A stretch of DNA of 64,000 nt from Cyathus striatus. Taxonomy: Eukaryota > Basidiomycota > Agaricomycetes > Agaricales > Nidulariaceae. This document shows positions 24,088 through 36,899 of this stretch, in pieces (position 1 is the first letter of the stretch; every line of letters starts with the position of its first letter). The position numbers and the translations under genes were made by a program. The notes below the pieces were generated by a model, which did no database searches, was not told the DNA's origin, and saw only the letters and a program-made list of their open reading frames with translations. The stretch covers positions 3,472,001 to 3,536,000 of the forward strand of contig JAOVFP010000014.1 in NCBI GenBank assembly GCA_025738555.1, in the 5' to 3' direction.

Positions 24088-25605
24088 TGGGGATGCCCAA
24101 TCCTCAGTTATGGCACCGCGCTGTGACACATAGTCACACCGTGTGACAGTCCTGAAACTTGAAGCCAGACATATTTTTCAACATTCCTCCTTCCACATGT
24201 AATCTACTATCATGAAATAACTTGTATTACGTTTGTATAGATTAGTCCAATATATAAAATGTTTTGTTTCGAAATATAATGACAGAAAACTCAGATAGTT
24301 TCATATTCTGTGTAATTTTGGCAGGGGAAAACCATTTTGAATAGAACTCAACATACAGTTATCGGATCGACTTGTGTTATAGAGAACAATTGTACTACTC
24401 ATTGAGTAGAACATACTCCCGCGATTAGAATTTTAAATTTAACACCTTAAGGCATATTTCGACCAATAAAATCGCTACTTTTACATATTCCGGTTCGTAA
24501 ATAAAAATTATAAATGCGGAGAGTTGTAGCCATCGATGATTAGTGCAAAAACGCTCTATATATCGTATCAATCCGTGCAGTGGTTGTTGCGTTCTATACA
24601 GTTTAGTATTTGGCCTACTGTGAGGTGCCCCCAAGGCCAAAGCAAGCATGCGCAAATAAGAACTTAATAGATTCCATGCTTCGACAACATGGCTTAACAC
24701 TTCTTCATTCATCACCCCATTCTATCTATACACTCAGGATACTTTGAGATTGGTTTCTATGGTATATAAGTATATTATTGAGCCATAATTATATATATTT
24801 ACATTAAAATGCTATATATTCATGGCAGAAACAGTGTACTTAGCTCGAAAATTTATGATTTCTGCACATGTAAGTTTAAAAATAAAAAATATAAATGCGG
24901 AGAATTGTAGCCATCAATTAGTAGTGTGAAAACGCTCTATTAACCATATCGATCCGTGCAGTGGTTGCTTCGTTCTATACAATTTAGTGCTACCATATGA
25001 CCAAAGCAAACATGCGCAAACATGAGCTCAGATATTGATTACATGCTTCGACAACATGGTTTAATGCTTCTTCCTTCACCCTCCATTCAATTTACACACC
25101 CAAAATACTCCAGGAACAATTTATGCAACTCATAGGTAGAATACTGAAGCAAAAGGATGTATTTACATTAAGATTGATGTATTCATGGCAAAATAATGTA
25201 CTTAGCTCGAAATTTTATGATTTCTGCACATGTAAGTTTGAAAATAAAAATTCTAAATGCGGAGCATTATAGCCATCGATGATTAGTGTGAAAAAGCTCT
25301 ATTAAACATATTGATCCATGCAGTGGTTCCTTCATTCTATACAATTTAGTGCTGCCCTATGACCAAAGCAAACATATGCAAACATGAACTTCATATATTC
25401 CATGCCTTGCACTTTAGATAGTTGATTTATAGTTTATATGTGCATTTATATGTATTCTACATGCTCTAAGCTACATGGTGGTAAAAACATTGTGTCAATT
25501 TGATGAAAGATTGAGGTAAAACAGGCCGACTTCAGGTTTTGTGACAGCAGTGTGACGCACTGTGACATTTGTGGGACACGTGACATATAGGCATTGGGCA
25601 TCCCC
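24088..25605. mobile_element. hAT-like element with three tandem 0.37-kb units
   Basis: The terminal inverted repeat GGGGATGCCCAAT is followed at both ends by subterminal GTGACA/TGTCAC words. The flanks AAAATAAC (24080-24087) and ATAATAAC (25606-25613) form an 8-bp duplication with one mismatch. Inside, a unit with TAAATGCGGAG, TTGTAGCCATC and GTGCAGTGGTTG recurs at about 24511, 24891 and 25254 (spacing about 380 and 363). No transposase was recognised; the open frame on the minus strand at 24425-24715 follows one unit. Confidence 0.6.
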
Positions 25606-25938
25606 ATAATAACCCGCCGTGTAAACACATGTCTTTTAATTAATAAATCGCGATAGATAGGTCGTAGCCGGCGTCATTGGACCAAACATGTTGTTCTAAC
25701 ATGTAGTATATATATTCAGAAAACATGTATTAAATTCATAAAATTTTGAAAAAGTGTAACAGATTCATAAATTTTACTCAAACACGTATTCATTTCACCA
25801 AAAATCACAAAACATGTATCAATTTGGAACATTACCCAGTATATGTGCCATACATATGTCCTAGGCCTAAGCTCGTGACCACTAGGAGCCAGGATATTGA
25901 TGTACGAATATGCAATAATTTTAGTTGCATATCCGAAG

Positions 25939-28900
25939 TCACAGGCTCATAAGGCGTATAATCATGGAATAAAATATCATCCCCCACAGCGCCAACGATT
26001 TGGCAGATGTCAAGTTCTTCATATGTCGAGTGTATAAAGCGAACGACAATGCTTGTAGTTCATCGGTGTTCGTATATAAATCTGTCATTGTTCTGCATCC
26101 TCTTCCTGTTGCATGATAGGTGATGCTCTGCGTTTCTGAACGCACAAATTTGAGCGATATACCAGCATCGTTTGAGTCGATGTGGAATCGGTAGTGGGAT
26201 TCTATAGTGTTGATTTGCTTTTGTAATATGCATTTCGGCTTGAAGCTTTCGGATGCAGTGTTACATATACTTGTAATTATTGCTCCAACTGCTAAAGAAT
26301 ATCTGTTTCCAGCGTTAACTGTACATAAATATCAGTGATAAGTTTATAATCGCACAGGTAACATACTCTGAGTCCTCGTAGAATGATCTGCGAACGATGA
26401 ACCGTGTATTTCGAACTGGTGAGCATTTGTGAATAATCCAGAGGATTCAGCGAGGATCCTGGATGGAACATCTTCAATAGTGTCTGAAGCACTTTTATCA
26501 TTCATACGTGACGAAAGATGAACATCTGAATTACTATCACTGGTGTAACGCACTCTATTCATCCATTTTTCACTCACCGTGCTTTCCATGCATGTCCAAA
26601 ACCTCCCCGTGGGTTTCTTTACTGGCGGGTTTGTGCTCCGGTTGATTATTTTCCGTATCGTCTTTGGAAGAAGGTGAAGAAAGAGTATAATTTGCGTTCT
26701 CTTCCATAGAAGTCGTCGCATCTTGCGCCTCCTCCGGCGGGATCCCATTTCTACCGTGCATTCGGTTATCTGAGGCAACTTCTGGAGTTCCAAACCCGGA
26801 ATCATCCGGTGCACTTTCATACGATTCGAGTGAAGGATGCTGCTTCCGCAGATACTTTAAAGCCACACGAGCCGCATTCTCGATCGAAGCATCTTGGGTT
26901 TTTCCTTCTCCCCGCCCATATTCAAAACCGCTTACTGTTAATTGAAAACTTAACTGACATACGCGAAACAGTAATAAAAGACGGGCTACTAGATTTTGAC
27001 GTTGCCCAGATTTTGACGTTGCCGTGGCGTTGCCAGTGAAGCAACGTCAAATCTCGCGCGGCAACGTCACGCAACGCCAGGCTATGACGCTCCGTTTGAT
27101 CAAAAAATAACCGTGCCGTAGTTCGGCTGCCGTAGCAAAGGGGGTGCCGTAGCATTGGACATTTCGTGTTTTTTCTAGCCAATTCTTATGTTTTCAGTAT
27201 TAATATATATTCTATGATATACTTCTACTATTATGACGAAAATATACACCTGGAAAGTCTTTTTTTAAGGTTATTTCACCTGTGAAGGTCGTTTTCCCAC
27301 GCTTATTGACCGTGCGGAGACTCTTCAGTAAGACCCACAGAAGTGATTAGAATGCCAGCTGATTGTATATTGCATTAGGAGTATTAAAAATCTCGCATTA
27401 TAGTTACTAAATAATAGTACTTAACTCGTTTTTTATAACGTGTTCGGTTGCCGTAGCATTGATCTTTTCTTTTCTTTTTTAACTATTTCCTATATTTTCT
27501 ACATTGTTACATAGTGTATGTTATGGATACTATATTATATTGAAACTTGACACCTTAAATTGTCCTGGAAGTGTCGTTTTTTCATGTTATGTCTCATACG
27601 AAGGCTGGTTTCCCACGCTTGTTCAATACGCAGAAACATCAACAATATTTACCAGACCTCAAATACAAGTAATTTGTACATCATGAACATTCACACATAT
27701 GAATAAGAATTTTTAAAAATGTAGAGAAAGATAAAGATTAGAGACTAAACTAACTCATTCAATATGAGGGTTACACCAAGTGCTCGGGGTATTGTAAATT
27801 CGTTGAACTTAAAGCTTGGGCGGCTAGCCGCTGGATGATTGATAAGGTAGTGTGGGAAATATTTTGTGAAATAACATAGCTTCTGGGTCTATTTAAGAAC
27901 ACCTCACTGTTGTTATAAAATTCAGAGATGTTTATATTGATATTGACCTCTCAAATTCCCCTCAAAGCCTCCGAGTTTCATGTTGTTTCGCATACGAAGG
28001 TTATTTTCCCACACTTGCTTGATGTGCCAGGACTTCAATATTTGTTAAGCCGGTATATAAGTAAAATATACCTCGTGGATATCATAAAAAGCGAATTATG
28101 AACTATGTTGTAATGATTATAAAATCAGATATTTTATACTAGTAATGCTAGTGATGAGCCAAACAATATACTGTCGTTATAGCCACGTCTCTGGGTCGAT
28201 TGCTTAATGAAGGCGGAATATGTTGAAAATTCGGCTTTTGTAAGTCTTTATGTACGACATAGAAGTAGATTAACTCAATTTTATAACATCCTTACATTTA
28301 TTTTACTGCCTAGCAAGTATTACTGAAGAGTCTCCGCACGGTCAATAAGCGTGGGAAAACGACCTTCACCGGTGAAATAACCTTAAAAAAAGACTTTTCA
28401 GGCGTGTATTTTCGTCATAATAGTAGAAGTATATCATAGAATATATATTAATACTGAAAACATAAGAATTGGCTAGAAAAAACACGAAATGTCCAATGCT
28501 ACGGCACCCCCTTTGCTACGGCAGCCGAACTACGGTACGGTTATTTTTTGATCAAACGGAGCGTCATACCAGGCAACGTCACAGGCAACGCCAGTGCAGC
28601 AAAGTGCTCGCGATCGATTTGCTTATTCCCACACCCCTCACTAATCAATTCCACTGCTAATCATTGTCTCCCGCCCCTTCCCTTTCGGTTATCACATGCA
28701 TATCACCATGGCCCGCCTCTCGCCCATTGTTTCCCACGCCTCTGCTCTCACTTTTACACCTTTATTACATTTCCCTTAATCAAACACACAGTCTACTATT
28801 TATAATACAACATATTATTACCTATTTCACAGGGGATGGACCATATTACAGTAGAATATTATTTAAAACTGTTTCTAATTCACATGTTTAATAGCTTTAT

Positions 28901-29943
28901 CCCCTTCATTACATAGTGAAACATTGTGTGGTACATATATCATAATATATATTAAATAATGCAAAAATAATCGATGAAAATGATAAAGAATTGAGCTAAG
29001 AAATAAGAAAATACTTGCTCAATGCTGAGCATCATGACAAGGAGGTGTGATGTGTTGCCGCGGCAATGAGGAAGGGATCAACACTGTGTACAAATATAAA
29101 CAAAGGCAGAACAGAGGGCATGGGAAACATTGAACCTCCAGCAATATCAAAGGCAATGTCCGGCAACGTCATGGCAACGCCATCCGGCAATGTCACAGCA
29201 ACATCAGCAACGTCAGGCAACATCCGGCAACGCAAGCAACATCAAGCAACGTCACGGCAACGTCAATTCTCAGATTGGCAACGTCAGGCAATGTCACAGG
29301 CAATGTCAAAATCCTGATTTTCAGATTTCTGTAACTTGTATAAAAATGAGTAGAGTGCATGTATCTCTACCAATCTCTATTTTTTATTAGTAATAGTATA
29401 TATCATAAAACTACCAGCCAGCTGGGATCTGAGTAATATTAGAAATGTTGTACACAAGTGACAAAATTTATGTATTTCACTGTGGGATTGTAAGTATTAT
29501 TTGTTATACCCTCTCCCCACCCCCATCCAGTGGTAATATATATTATTAAAATGAGAGAACATCCATCTCATGTAATCCCACTCATTTATTGTATTTATTA
29601 CTAACTACACAGTGGGACTTGAACACAGGACCTCAGCACTAATATATGTAACAACATCAAAAATAAATAAGCAACGTCACGCAACGTCACACGCAACGCC
29701 AGGCAACGTCAAATCTCAGAATGGCAACGTCACGCAACGTCACCAAAGCAACGTCAAAAACCAGGCAACGTCAAAATCTGTAGGCCCATAACAGACAATT
29801 AGTCACATACTGTACACGCCAACTTGCCAAACTGGGTCTTGCTGGGGTCCGCTAAGTGTGAGTTGCGCTTGACATGTGCTCCAGCCTGCAAGCGCGCAAG
29901 CGTCCACCAACTGGTTCCAGTAACACACGCGACGTAGAGACAT
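25939..29943 (-). CDS. double-stranded-RNA-binding-domain protein, four exons, MULE in intron 1
   Basis: The exons are 29943-29811, 26934-26578, 26525-26367 and 26318-25939. All phases fit and give 342 residues. Donors are GTATGTG, GTGAGTG and GTATGTT; acceptors are AACAG, TTCAG and TACAG. Introns 2 and 3 are 52 and 48 nt, while intron 1 is 2,876 nt because it holds a 2.8-kb MULE (26983-29787). The N-terminal 75 residues look like a dsRBD: a first helix (NQLVDACALAGW), a strand (VWQVGVYISGFEYGRG) and the terminal helix DASIENAARVALKYL. The linker is Ser/Glu/Asp rich, and the last 125 residues are unrecognised with a hydrophobic end. Role in RNA binding is inferred. CpG content is normal and no stop is present, so the gene looks functional if intron 1 is spliced. 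Confidence 0.75.
27083..28568. mobile_element. foldback element with 250-bp arms inside the intronic MULE
   Basis: Arms 27083-27332 and 28320-28568 are reverse complements (GACGCTCCGTTTGATC, GTGCCGTAGCATTGGAC, GTGGGAAAACGACC). The centre holds two more diverged copies of the inner arm word TTTCCCACGCTTG, near 27610 and 28010. CCAGGC abuts both ends, but that word is also part of the surrounding minisatellite, so the target duplication is uncertain. Confidence 0.6.
29150..29785. repeat. GGCAACGTCA minisatellite, two blocks
   Basis: Blocks at 29150-29310 and 29670-29785, with a few units at 27000-27080 and 28570-28600, repeat (G)GCAACGTCA/GCAACGCCA at irregular spacing. They form the subterminal part of the MULE at 26983-29787. 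The CpG in each unit is mostly intact, unlike CpGs in the older elements of this window. Confidence 0.65.
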
Positions 29944-30699
29944 GATTGGGGGCTATAAGGAAGTAATGCGGTTGAAGGAACAATTAGTGATTATGCTGGG
30001 ATATATACCCAGTTACACAACTGCCTTGGTACACGATTCGGATAGACGAACTCAGCCGAATGACTCGAAAGTTGATATACATGAAGCTGGGGCATATCTT
30101 ATATTACCTGTAAAAGCGGTGCAAGGCTCTATGATACAACGATGTGCACCGAATGTTACATGAATCTGGAGCATATCTCATACAACTTGTAATGGTTGTT
30201 GACAGTGTGCACAGGATTGTGAAGTTGAAGGCTAGTAGTCGTCAGAAGCACATTGCATAGGAAAGCTTCTTGAACCCCAAAATAGGACGGGCGTCAGGGG
30301 CTCGTTGAGAAAACAACAAGAGATATGTACTAATAAAGTCTTCTTTAAAAATAGAACGACGTGCTGTGCAGTTACACTATACCCGGGTCAGACTTCGTAG
30401 AGGCTGTTGCTATCTCTATAAATTTAGTTAAAGTCTTGTTAAACTCACATTCCAGGATCAATAGCGGGTTCAATAACAGAATATGTAGTATATAGTAATC
30501 TGTAAGAGGTACAAATCTTTACATACATACAGAGTGAATGACAATGCTTGTCATTTATTCGGTTGTTTTTGCAGCTGGTTAGCATAACCTGCACTAATAA
30601 AAGGCTATATATATACAGACGCTAAGTACATATATGCAGTCATAGGCTGGCGGTACGTTGGTACCAGATAAAATAAGCAAAGTTCACAAATCTACGAAG
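29944..30699. other. upstream region of the dsRBD gene, no gene seen
   Basis: Non-repetitive, CpG-normal DNA. Two related stretches, ACATGAAGCTGGGGCATATC (30079) and ACATGAATCTGGAGCATATC (30159), lie about 80 bp apart. No reliable open frame or TATA box was fixed. Confidence 0.3.
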
Positions 30700-30931
30700 T
30701 TATCGGTGTTGGGGTTGTCCAAATTCCCACGGACCAACGACGAGCGCTAAGTGTTACGCGCACGGCCCGGTGCCCACGGCATCTATTCGCATCAGGGCAG
30801 CACAACGGCGCAGTCAGCTCATGACGTCCCGCAATCATCCCGCCCCCTCATGCACATGATTCAACGCCCCACTCATCACTTCGTGAACTAACTTTCCTCT
30901 CCTTGCGCAGTACAAGAGGAGTCGAATCAAG

Positions 30932-32453
30932 ATGATACTGGATAAAGAACCCTTACCAGACGATCCCACACACTCTGATGCGCCTCCTTCCTATGACACG
31001 ATCACGTCCCCTCCGGGTGCTTCAGGAAGTCGATCTATTGATCCTATATCCAAGACCCCCGGCAACATCACCAACTCCAACTTCCCCCGCATCACTCTTC
31101 AAATCCCCCTCCTCAGCCTCCTCACCACCATAATCAAAACCCGGGACGCCGTGGTTCGGGTTCTCCCCCTTCCACGACATCTCCTATTCCAATCGATCTA
31201 AGACATATAGCTGGCATGGCTTCGACAACCGTCTTACTCTCCCCGAACTCGAACGTGAACGTGAAAGCATCAACGAATAATTCACAGCTTCTACATACAG
31301 AGAGACCAAGCTCGGGATCTCGCTCACCTGGCTGGTTCTATTCTTTCGCCTCCTACTTCTGTGTACGTTCCCCCTTCACTCCCATTTCCCATACTGACGT
31401 ATGTAAAGGCACTCGTCATCATCAGTAATATTCGAACGGGACTTCGAACCCCTCTCACCCCCCTCCTCCTCCCACACCTCAACTAAACGTACCCTGCGCA
31501 AAAACAACCGAACACCTGGAACACGCAGTCCCCTCCGTCCTCGATCCTCGATCCCGCCGCACCCATCTTCTCTTCTCCCCGGAAGCTCCCACATTAAGGT
31601 GTAAACGTCGTTGCGCCCGTTTCTGGATTCGATTTTGCTTCCTTTGGAGTAGGGTTAGGAAGGGGGAATCTGGGAAGTGGGTTTACGAGTCGTATTGCAG
31701 TTTACGCAGTCCAAGTCCGAGTCTTGGACGGAGACATGAGGGATTGTTGGAGGCTCTTGAGGGGTAGGGGTGTCGGTGCATGTTGTGTCGAGTGCGGGTC
31801 CGGGATCGCTTCGGAGTACGAAGCCTTCTAGGTTTGCGTCGGGGCAACCTACTTCGGCTAGACCAAGGACTTTGTCGACGCAGCGGGGGACGGATACGTC
31901 ACACACTCCCAACTCTGCAACTTTCTCCTCGGATTCTCCCTCTCACTTCAGCTTCACCAACCACCACCACCTCTCCTTCCTCGGCTATGCATATGCGAGG
32001 AACAGATTGTCATTCATATCATACGCCGACCTCCTCTCCTCAACTCCCGCATCCCTCAACCCTCTCTCATTGCTAACAACTACCGCCTCTTCCGAACCAC
32101 CACCGCACATTCCCTCCGTAGCCGCCTCCATCCCATCCCATAACGTATCAGGAAGCATAGGTGTAGGCGGGGGAAATAGAGGAAGTGTGATCGGTTCGGG
32201 AACTTACTCGAGGGGAGTAGGGTGCCTAGTATCCGATCAGGAACGGGGGGAATCAGAAACTCGATATTGTTAGTCAGTGATGATGTGGAGGGCGAGTGAG
32301 AGAGGGAGGGTCTTGGACGGGGTTGGAGGAAAGGCTGGAGGGTACGTTGGGGGTTGTCGGTGTTGGGAGGGCGTGATTGGATTGGGGGTGGGGTGGGGTG
32401 GTAGAAGATGAGTATTGCCGAAGAAGTGTACGAACGCAGAACCGAAGCACCCT
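30932..32453 (+). pseudogene. segmental-duplication copy A of a conserved hypothetical gene, decayed
   Basis: It starts MILDKEPLPDDPTHSDAPPS and continues SIDPISKTP, then loses frame near 31080. Downstream coding traces include VSGFDFASFGVGLGRG (about 31620-31670) and GYAYARNRLSFISYADLLSS (about 31983-32042). Compared with copy B (57644-58990), copy A lacks one base near 32210 and has TGA (32297-32299) where B has TGG in the motif EGEWEREGLG. The family looks like an unnamed conserved fungal protein with this EWEREGLG-type C-terminus. Related fragments lie at 61237 and 63460. Confidence 0.55.
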
Positions 32454-32459
32454 TTTTTT

Positions 32460-33785
32460 TATAATGATATGGACCTACGGTACGAAAAATTGTGTTAATG
32501 ATTCGTTATGATAGTTCTACTATTTTCGTTTGAAGTCTTTTTCGACTTATGTAATCATCGCTTCGTCTACTTGCTGTTTTTTGTTTTGTTTTGTGCTGAT
32601 ACGCCTTAAAACTATTTAATGGTTAAATCTCCCTATTTGTCATATAATATTAGCACTCAGTATTAGTAATGCACATCATGAGTACAAGGGTTGGGACGAG
32701 TCCCGAGTTGCCAATCAAAGTGTTCTATTTTGAATACATTACTAAGGGAATGGGACATCTGAGAGCTGGGGTTGAGTCCTGCACTGCCAGCAGAAATATC
32801 TATTTGATATATACTAAAGGAATAATACAAGATGTGTACTATCTAATTACTAGAGTCCAAAAGATTATGTACAGGCACCCAGTACTTGATTAAACCTAAG
32901 GGAACGCATTACACGTGTTCTTGTCACGTGATCAAACGCGAGGCATTAGAACCATTATCTCCGAACCGGTTACTGCGGTTACGCATAGCCCGGAACACGT
33001 CATGTGACTTCATACTTGTACTCCGAAATTATCCCGCTGTTTGATCTACCACATGGAATTCCACATGTATTGTTGCTCCTGCATGGTCAATATGTTGGAA
33101 ACAACATTATGTTGTCATATAGAATAGTCTAGAGTAGTTCCTTTCCATATATAGGTACTGTACAGTTTTATTTTGTAGAAGATATATAAGGAGGACAGGA
33201 ATAAAGAGGAAAAGCAAGCAATCCCAGGAGAAATCCTAGGCTTCTTCCACTCTAGGAGTGTAATAAATTGGAATAGAAACGAAACTGAACAGTATTTGAA
33301 CCGAGTAATTTCATATTAGAAAGAATGTTTAATCTATAGTTTCCTACCTTTATACTAGTTTATACATTATCTGTGTTTTCTCTCCCTTGAACTTAAAGCC
33401 TGTGGTTTGCGATGATTATTTGAGTATTACATAATATATTAGTACTATTTAAATACAAATCACAAATTCGGCGCATCAGTGCTTTGGGCTGTTTTGTGAT
33501 TCATTTTGGTTTTGGTTTTGATTTGAGTGATACTATGCTATGTTATGTTTGTTAGGTCGTGTAGCTCTAGTTCATGGTTAAATGAAGTATACTCGGTTTT
33601 GGCTTATAGTATGGATAAGTATGTATATGGATTTGACAAGATGATTATGATTAGACTTCAGAATTCAGGAAACGAAGAGGTCTTGGGCACCTCATTAGCA
33701 CATATGAATATAAGGGCTTTCTCATTGTCCTGGGGTGAGCATTCGGCTACTTGTTGCAATGCATTATCATGTCTCTTTTGCAGTT
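32460..33785. mobile_element. insertion in duplication copy A, including a possible LTR (33093-33468)
   Basis: Copy B lacks this 1.3-kb stretch. It contains the GGGACTC repeat pair (32665-32835, opposite in strand to 8415-8530). It also holds a TGTTGGAAAC...AATCACA stretch of about 376 bp that is followed by AATTCGGCGCATCAGTGC, which resembles a primer-binding region. No 5-bp target duplication was found, so the LTR call is weak. Confidence 0.35.
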
Positions 33786-33960
33786 ACTTGCAATTACTCA
33801 AGTACTTACGTCTACATCAAGAGCATTGAAAACTGGCTATGATTACACCGCTGGGAACACACTTGCTGCTAGTAAGTAGTATGTTCTCAGCTGAAGTTTG
33901 AACAGCTAAGTGATATTTAATAGCTACTTTTCATGTCGCCAGTTTTTTTCTGGTAGCTGT
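33786..33960. repeat. distal part of segmental duplication copy A
   Basis: It matches 59255-59430 closely (TCAAGAGCATTGAAAA, ACACCGCTGGGAAC, CTCAGCTGAAGTTTGAACAG). This shows that the duplicated block originally ran past the insertion at 32460-33785. Confidence 0.65.
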
Positions 33961-34445
33961 GAGAATTATCGGAAAAATCGAAATCGCCATATTTGTCCAG
34001 ACATGGCCATATCAGGCTAGATAAGGCCATCAGCCCTTTGGGGGGTCTACATGGCTCAAGAATCAGTCAATAGTGAACTATCTCACCGATTTCTACTGAT
34101 ATGCATGATATTTATCGATACAGTCAATCACTATTGATATATCATTTGTGTTAATGTTAGCATGCCAGTGACTTTTTTCCTTGATTAATTCACTTCTGTT
34201 ACATTTTCATTTTCAGTCCAGGCTTCCATGGGACTTGACTGAAAAGGGATCAGAGCATTTTTTCTGATTGTGAGACTATTTTTGTTATATCTTTTGTTTC
34301 TTTTCTATCTTACCCACCACTCACAGGCTGTATACTTCACAGATATGGTGGATTCTCCCTGGATTAAAAGTTCAGCAGGTACTGAAGAACACTAAAAGCC
34401 TAAGTGAATCAATCACACAATTATTAACTCAGAGATGCGGTGAGT
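33961..34445. other. non-coding, nothing recognised
   Basis: AT-rich DNA between the duplication and the large MULE. I see no gene or repeat. Confidence 0.3.
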
Positions 34446-35404
34446 TTATTCTGGGGGCTTACAGGAATTCCAGTTGATGTAAATTTTGTTTGATTGAAAT
34501 TGAGTTGCACTCAAGTGACAGTTCAAGTGACCATTCAAATCACATTCAAGTTATTAAAAAAATTAAGTGCATAAAGATAAGTGTTTAATAAACACTTGTA
34601 CTCTACACTACTATTCCTATCTCCTCTGTCCCACCCCCTGCCCACTGTTTCCTTCAACATTCTGCCTTGTTCAAGATTTCCTATGCTTCTTCTCACCTTT
34701 GTCTATGTTTGAAACATCATGAAATACCAATCCAGCTACCAAACTAAGTGCAAAGCTTGGTAGCTGATGTTGATCATCTGCCAAGCCACACAGCTCTGTA
34801 TAGGCCACATAGCACTGCATAACAGCAGTTTATGATGCATAGCACAATATACTGGCACTGAACTGCTTTGTAGAACATTATAGGCTACAGATGAAAGAGT
34901 GAAGGAGGTATAGATTCATATACATTAGACAACCAACTACATATACATGATATGTGGTATAATGTAAATTATATAAGTTCCTTAAATTCTTTTTCTCTAA
35001 TGTGATATATCATGTTTGTAATGATGCAGAAGTACTATTATTTGATGATTTCAATATGAACAGGCCTAATTTACATATTACATCTTTGAATCCCTTGATG
35101 ACTACCTATTCTAACTTATAATATATACTGCACTGAGTAATGTAACACAAAATGGAGAATTTTGTGACTAAAATCAACATGATTAATGTGACTATGACAA
35201 GTGGGAGGAGGAAATGAAGAGGGGGCCAGGTGGGCATGTGGCAGTGTGCTCAGCTGCGCATGTGGTTGCCAGTTGATGTTTCCAGCCAATTGCTTACATA
35301 TTACTCACATGATACAATGAATCTCTGCTCCAGATTTGCTTGAAGATTTTTTTGTGCATGTCCCTTCCTTACTCTTACTTCCTCTTACCTCCCACCAACA
35401 GTGG

Positions 35405-35690
35405 TGAAATCTGCTTGTGCTTGTGGGCTGGGGGTCACTTGGGTTTATGGTGTGTCTGTTGCATTGTTGTGCTCAGTTGTGACTAATGTTTTTTGCCTAG
35501 TGTAGTTGTGTGGTCTTGGGATATGTGTCTTGCATGCTTGGAGTGTGTTGGTGTTGTGTTGGCTGGAGGTCACTTGGGGGTTTATGGTCTCAGGATGTGT
35601 GTCTTGTATGCTTGAAGTATGTTGGTGATATGTGGGCTGGGGGTTGCTTGGGGGTTTGTGGTGAGTACCATGCACCATTGTGCTTGATTG
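35405..35690. repeat. tandem TG-rich repeat, about 75-bp period
   Basis: GTGGGCTGGGGGTCACTTGG and GGTTTATGG/GGTTTGTGG recur at about 35424, 35557 and 35632, with GATGTGTGTCTTG between. Open frames on either strand here are repeat artefacts. Confidence 0.6.
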
Positions 35691-36899
35691 TGTGACTAAT
35701 ATTTGCTACCTGGTATAGTTGTAAAATGTTCCAGAGATGGATATCTCACATGATTTGATGAGACCACACTGTGCTTTTTGCAGTATGTAGGGAGCAGAAG
35801 GATCTGAGGGCTGTCTGGGATTGAAGGTTAGGTATTGAGTGCATGATAGTGTAAGTCATGTATTAAGTTGGGAGCTCAGGAGTGTCATTTTGTCATTTTG
35901 TTGTAGGCATTACTAGTTTGTCATAGTCTAATATATTATATATGCTTTTATTCTATGTATATTTGTGATAATTGGTTCAATCAAAGCAAAAGAAGTGGAT
36001 GCATATAGGGAATAGTAATTGTTGTAATGGTCTTTTAAGTATAAAGCCTATATACACTATGTAGTTCAGATAGATTGGTTGCTTTCATTGCATATATTGC
36101 ATTCACTCACTGCTACAGCATACTACACAGTGATCACATGATGCTATGTTGAGCTATCACAGGCTACCACAAGTGAAGTGTGAGCTATACAGTGCTATCA
36201 AACAGGGACTTTCCCATGGCAGTTATGGCTGCTATATAGACTACATACTACTATATTCCATTGTCTTTTTTCCTGATGAATTGCTGTCAATGACATTCAT
36301 CAATGCCATCAAACTCACTTCCTCAAGGTCACCACACAGAGTTGATGGGTGATTTGTTGATGGACACCCTTCCTCATCATCATGCTCAACAGTGAGCAAG
36401 TAATTTCGCATTTTTTAGCTCAATATTTACTATTTTATCTTGAGTCTTTTCTAATATCTGTTATATATTCTTCTTTATACAGTAGACTGTACCTTAGGTA
36501 TTACCTGAAAGGGTAATCTTATGAAAATATGAAATAATTCAAATTTTCAATGTGGAATAATTAATACTTTTGTACAATGAAGCTAAAATTATAATTCATG
36601 AAGTATAGGTGCTGTTGAATGATTTTAAATTTAAGGAAGTCTAATAAATTAGCAATATTTGCATGGGAAACATCAGGAAAAAAAGACATCACAATGTGGA
36701 GCTACATAGCTTGGCTAGCAGCAATATCTTGCATCAGAAAGTCCCCTTTTGATAGATTCATATAGACTCCTGCCATTGTGCCATAGCTCGATATAGCTTG
36801 ACATAGGAGAAGCACAACCTTGATAGCACTATGCACACAGAACTATAGAAATATAGAAATGCCATCTACTGCAGCTATAGGGAGTATGTAGACAATAGA

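Larger units (their letters stand above)
26983..29787. mobile_element. Mutator-like element (MULE), 2.8 kb, inside an intron
   Basis: It is flanked by ATAAAAGAC (26974-26982) and ATAACAGAC (29788-29796), a 9-bp duplication with one mismatch. The ends GGGCTACTAGATTTTGACG and GGGCCTACAGATTTTGACG (read inward) form the terminal repeat. GCAACGTCA words fill the subterminal regions. It contains a foldback element (27083-28568). No transposase gene was seen. Confidence 0.7.

Noticed and set aside
31376..31912. Minus-strand genes in the segmental duplication (for example the DPGPALDTTCTDTPTPQEPP frame)
   Set aside because: The plus strand carries the recognisable motifs (RLSFISYADLLSS, EGEWEREGLG); the minus frames are conserved only because the DNA is.
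33093..33468. A solo LTR with target duplication
   Set aside because: TG...CA ends and a primer-binding-like flank are present, but CAATA on the left is not repeated on the right, so it was kept only as a weak LTR candidate.
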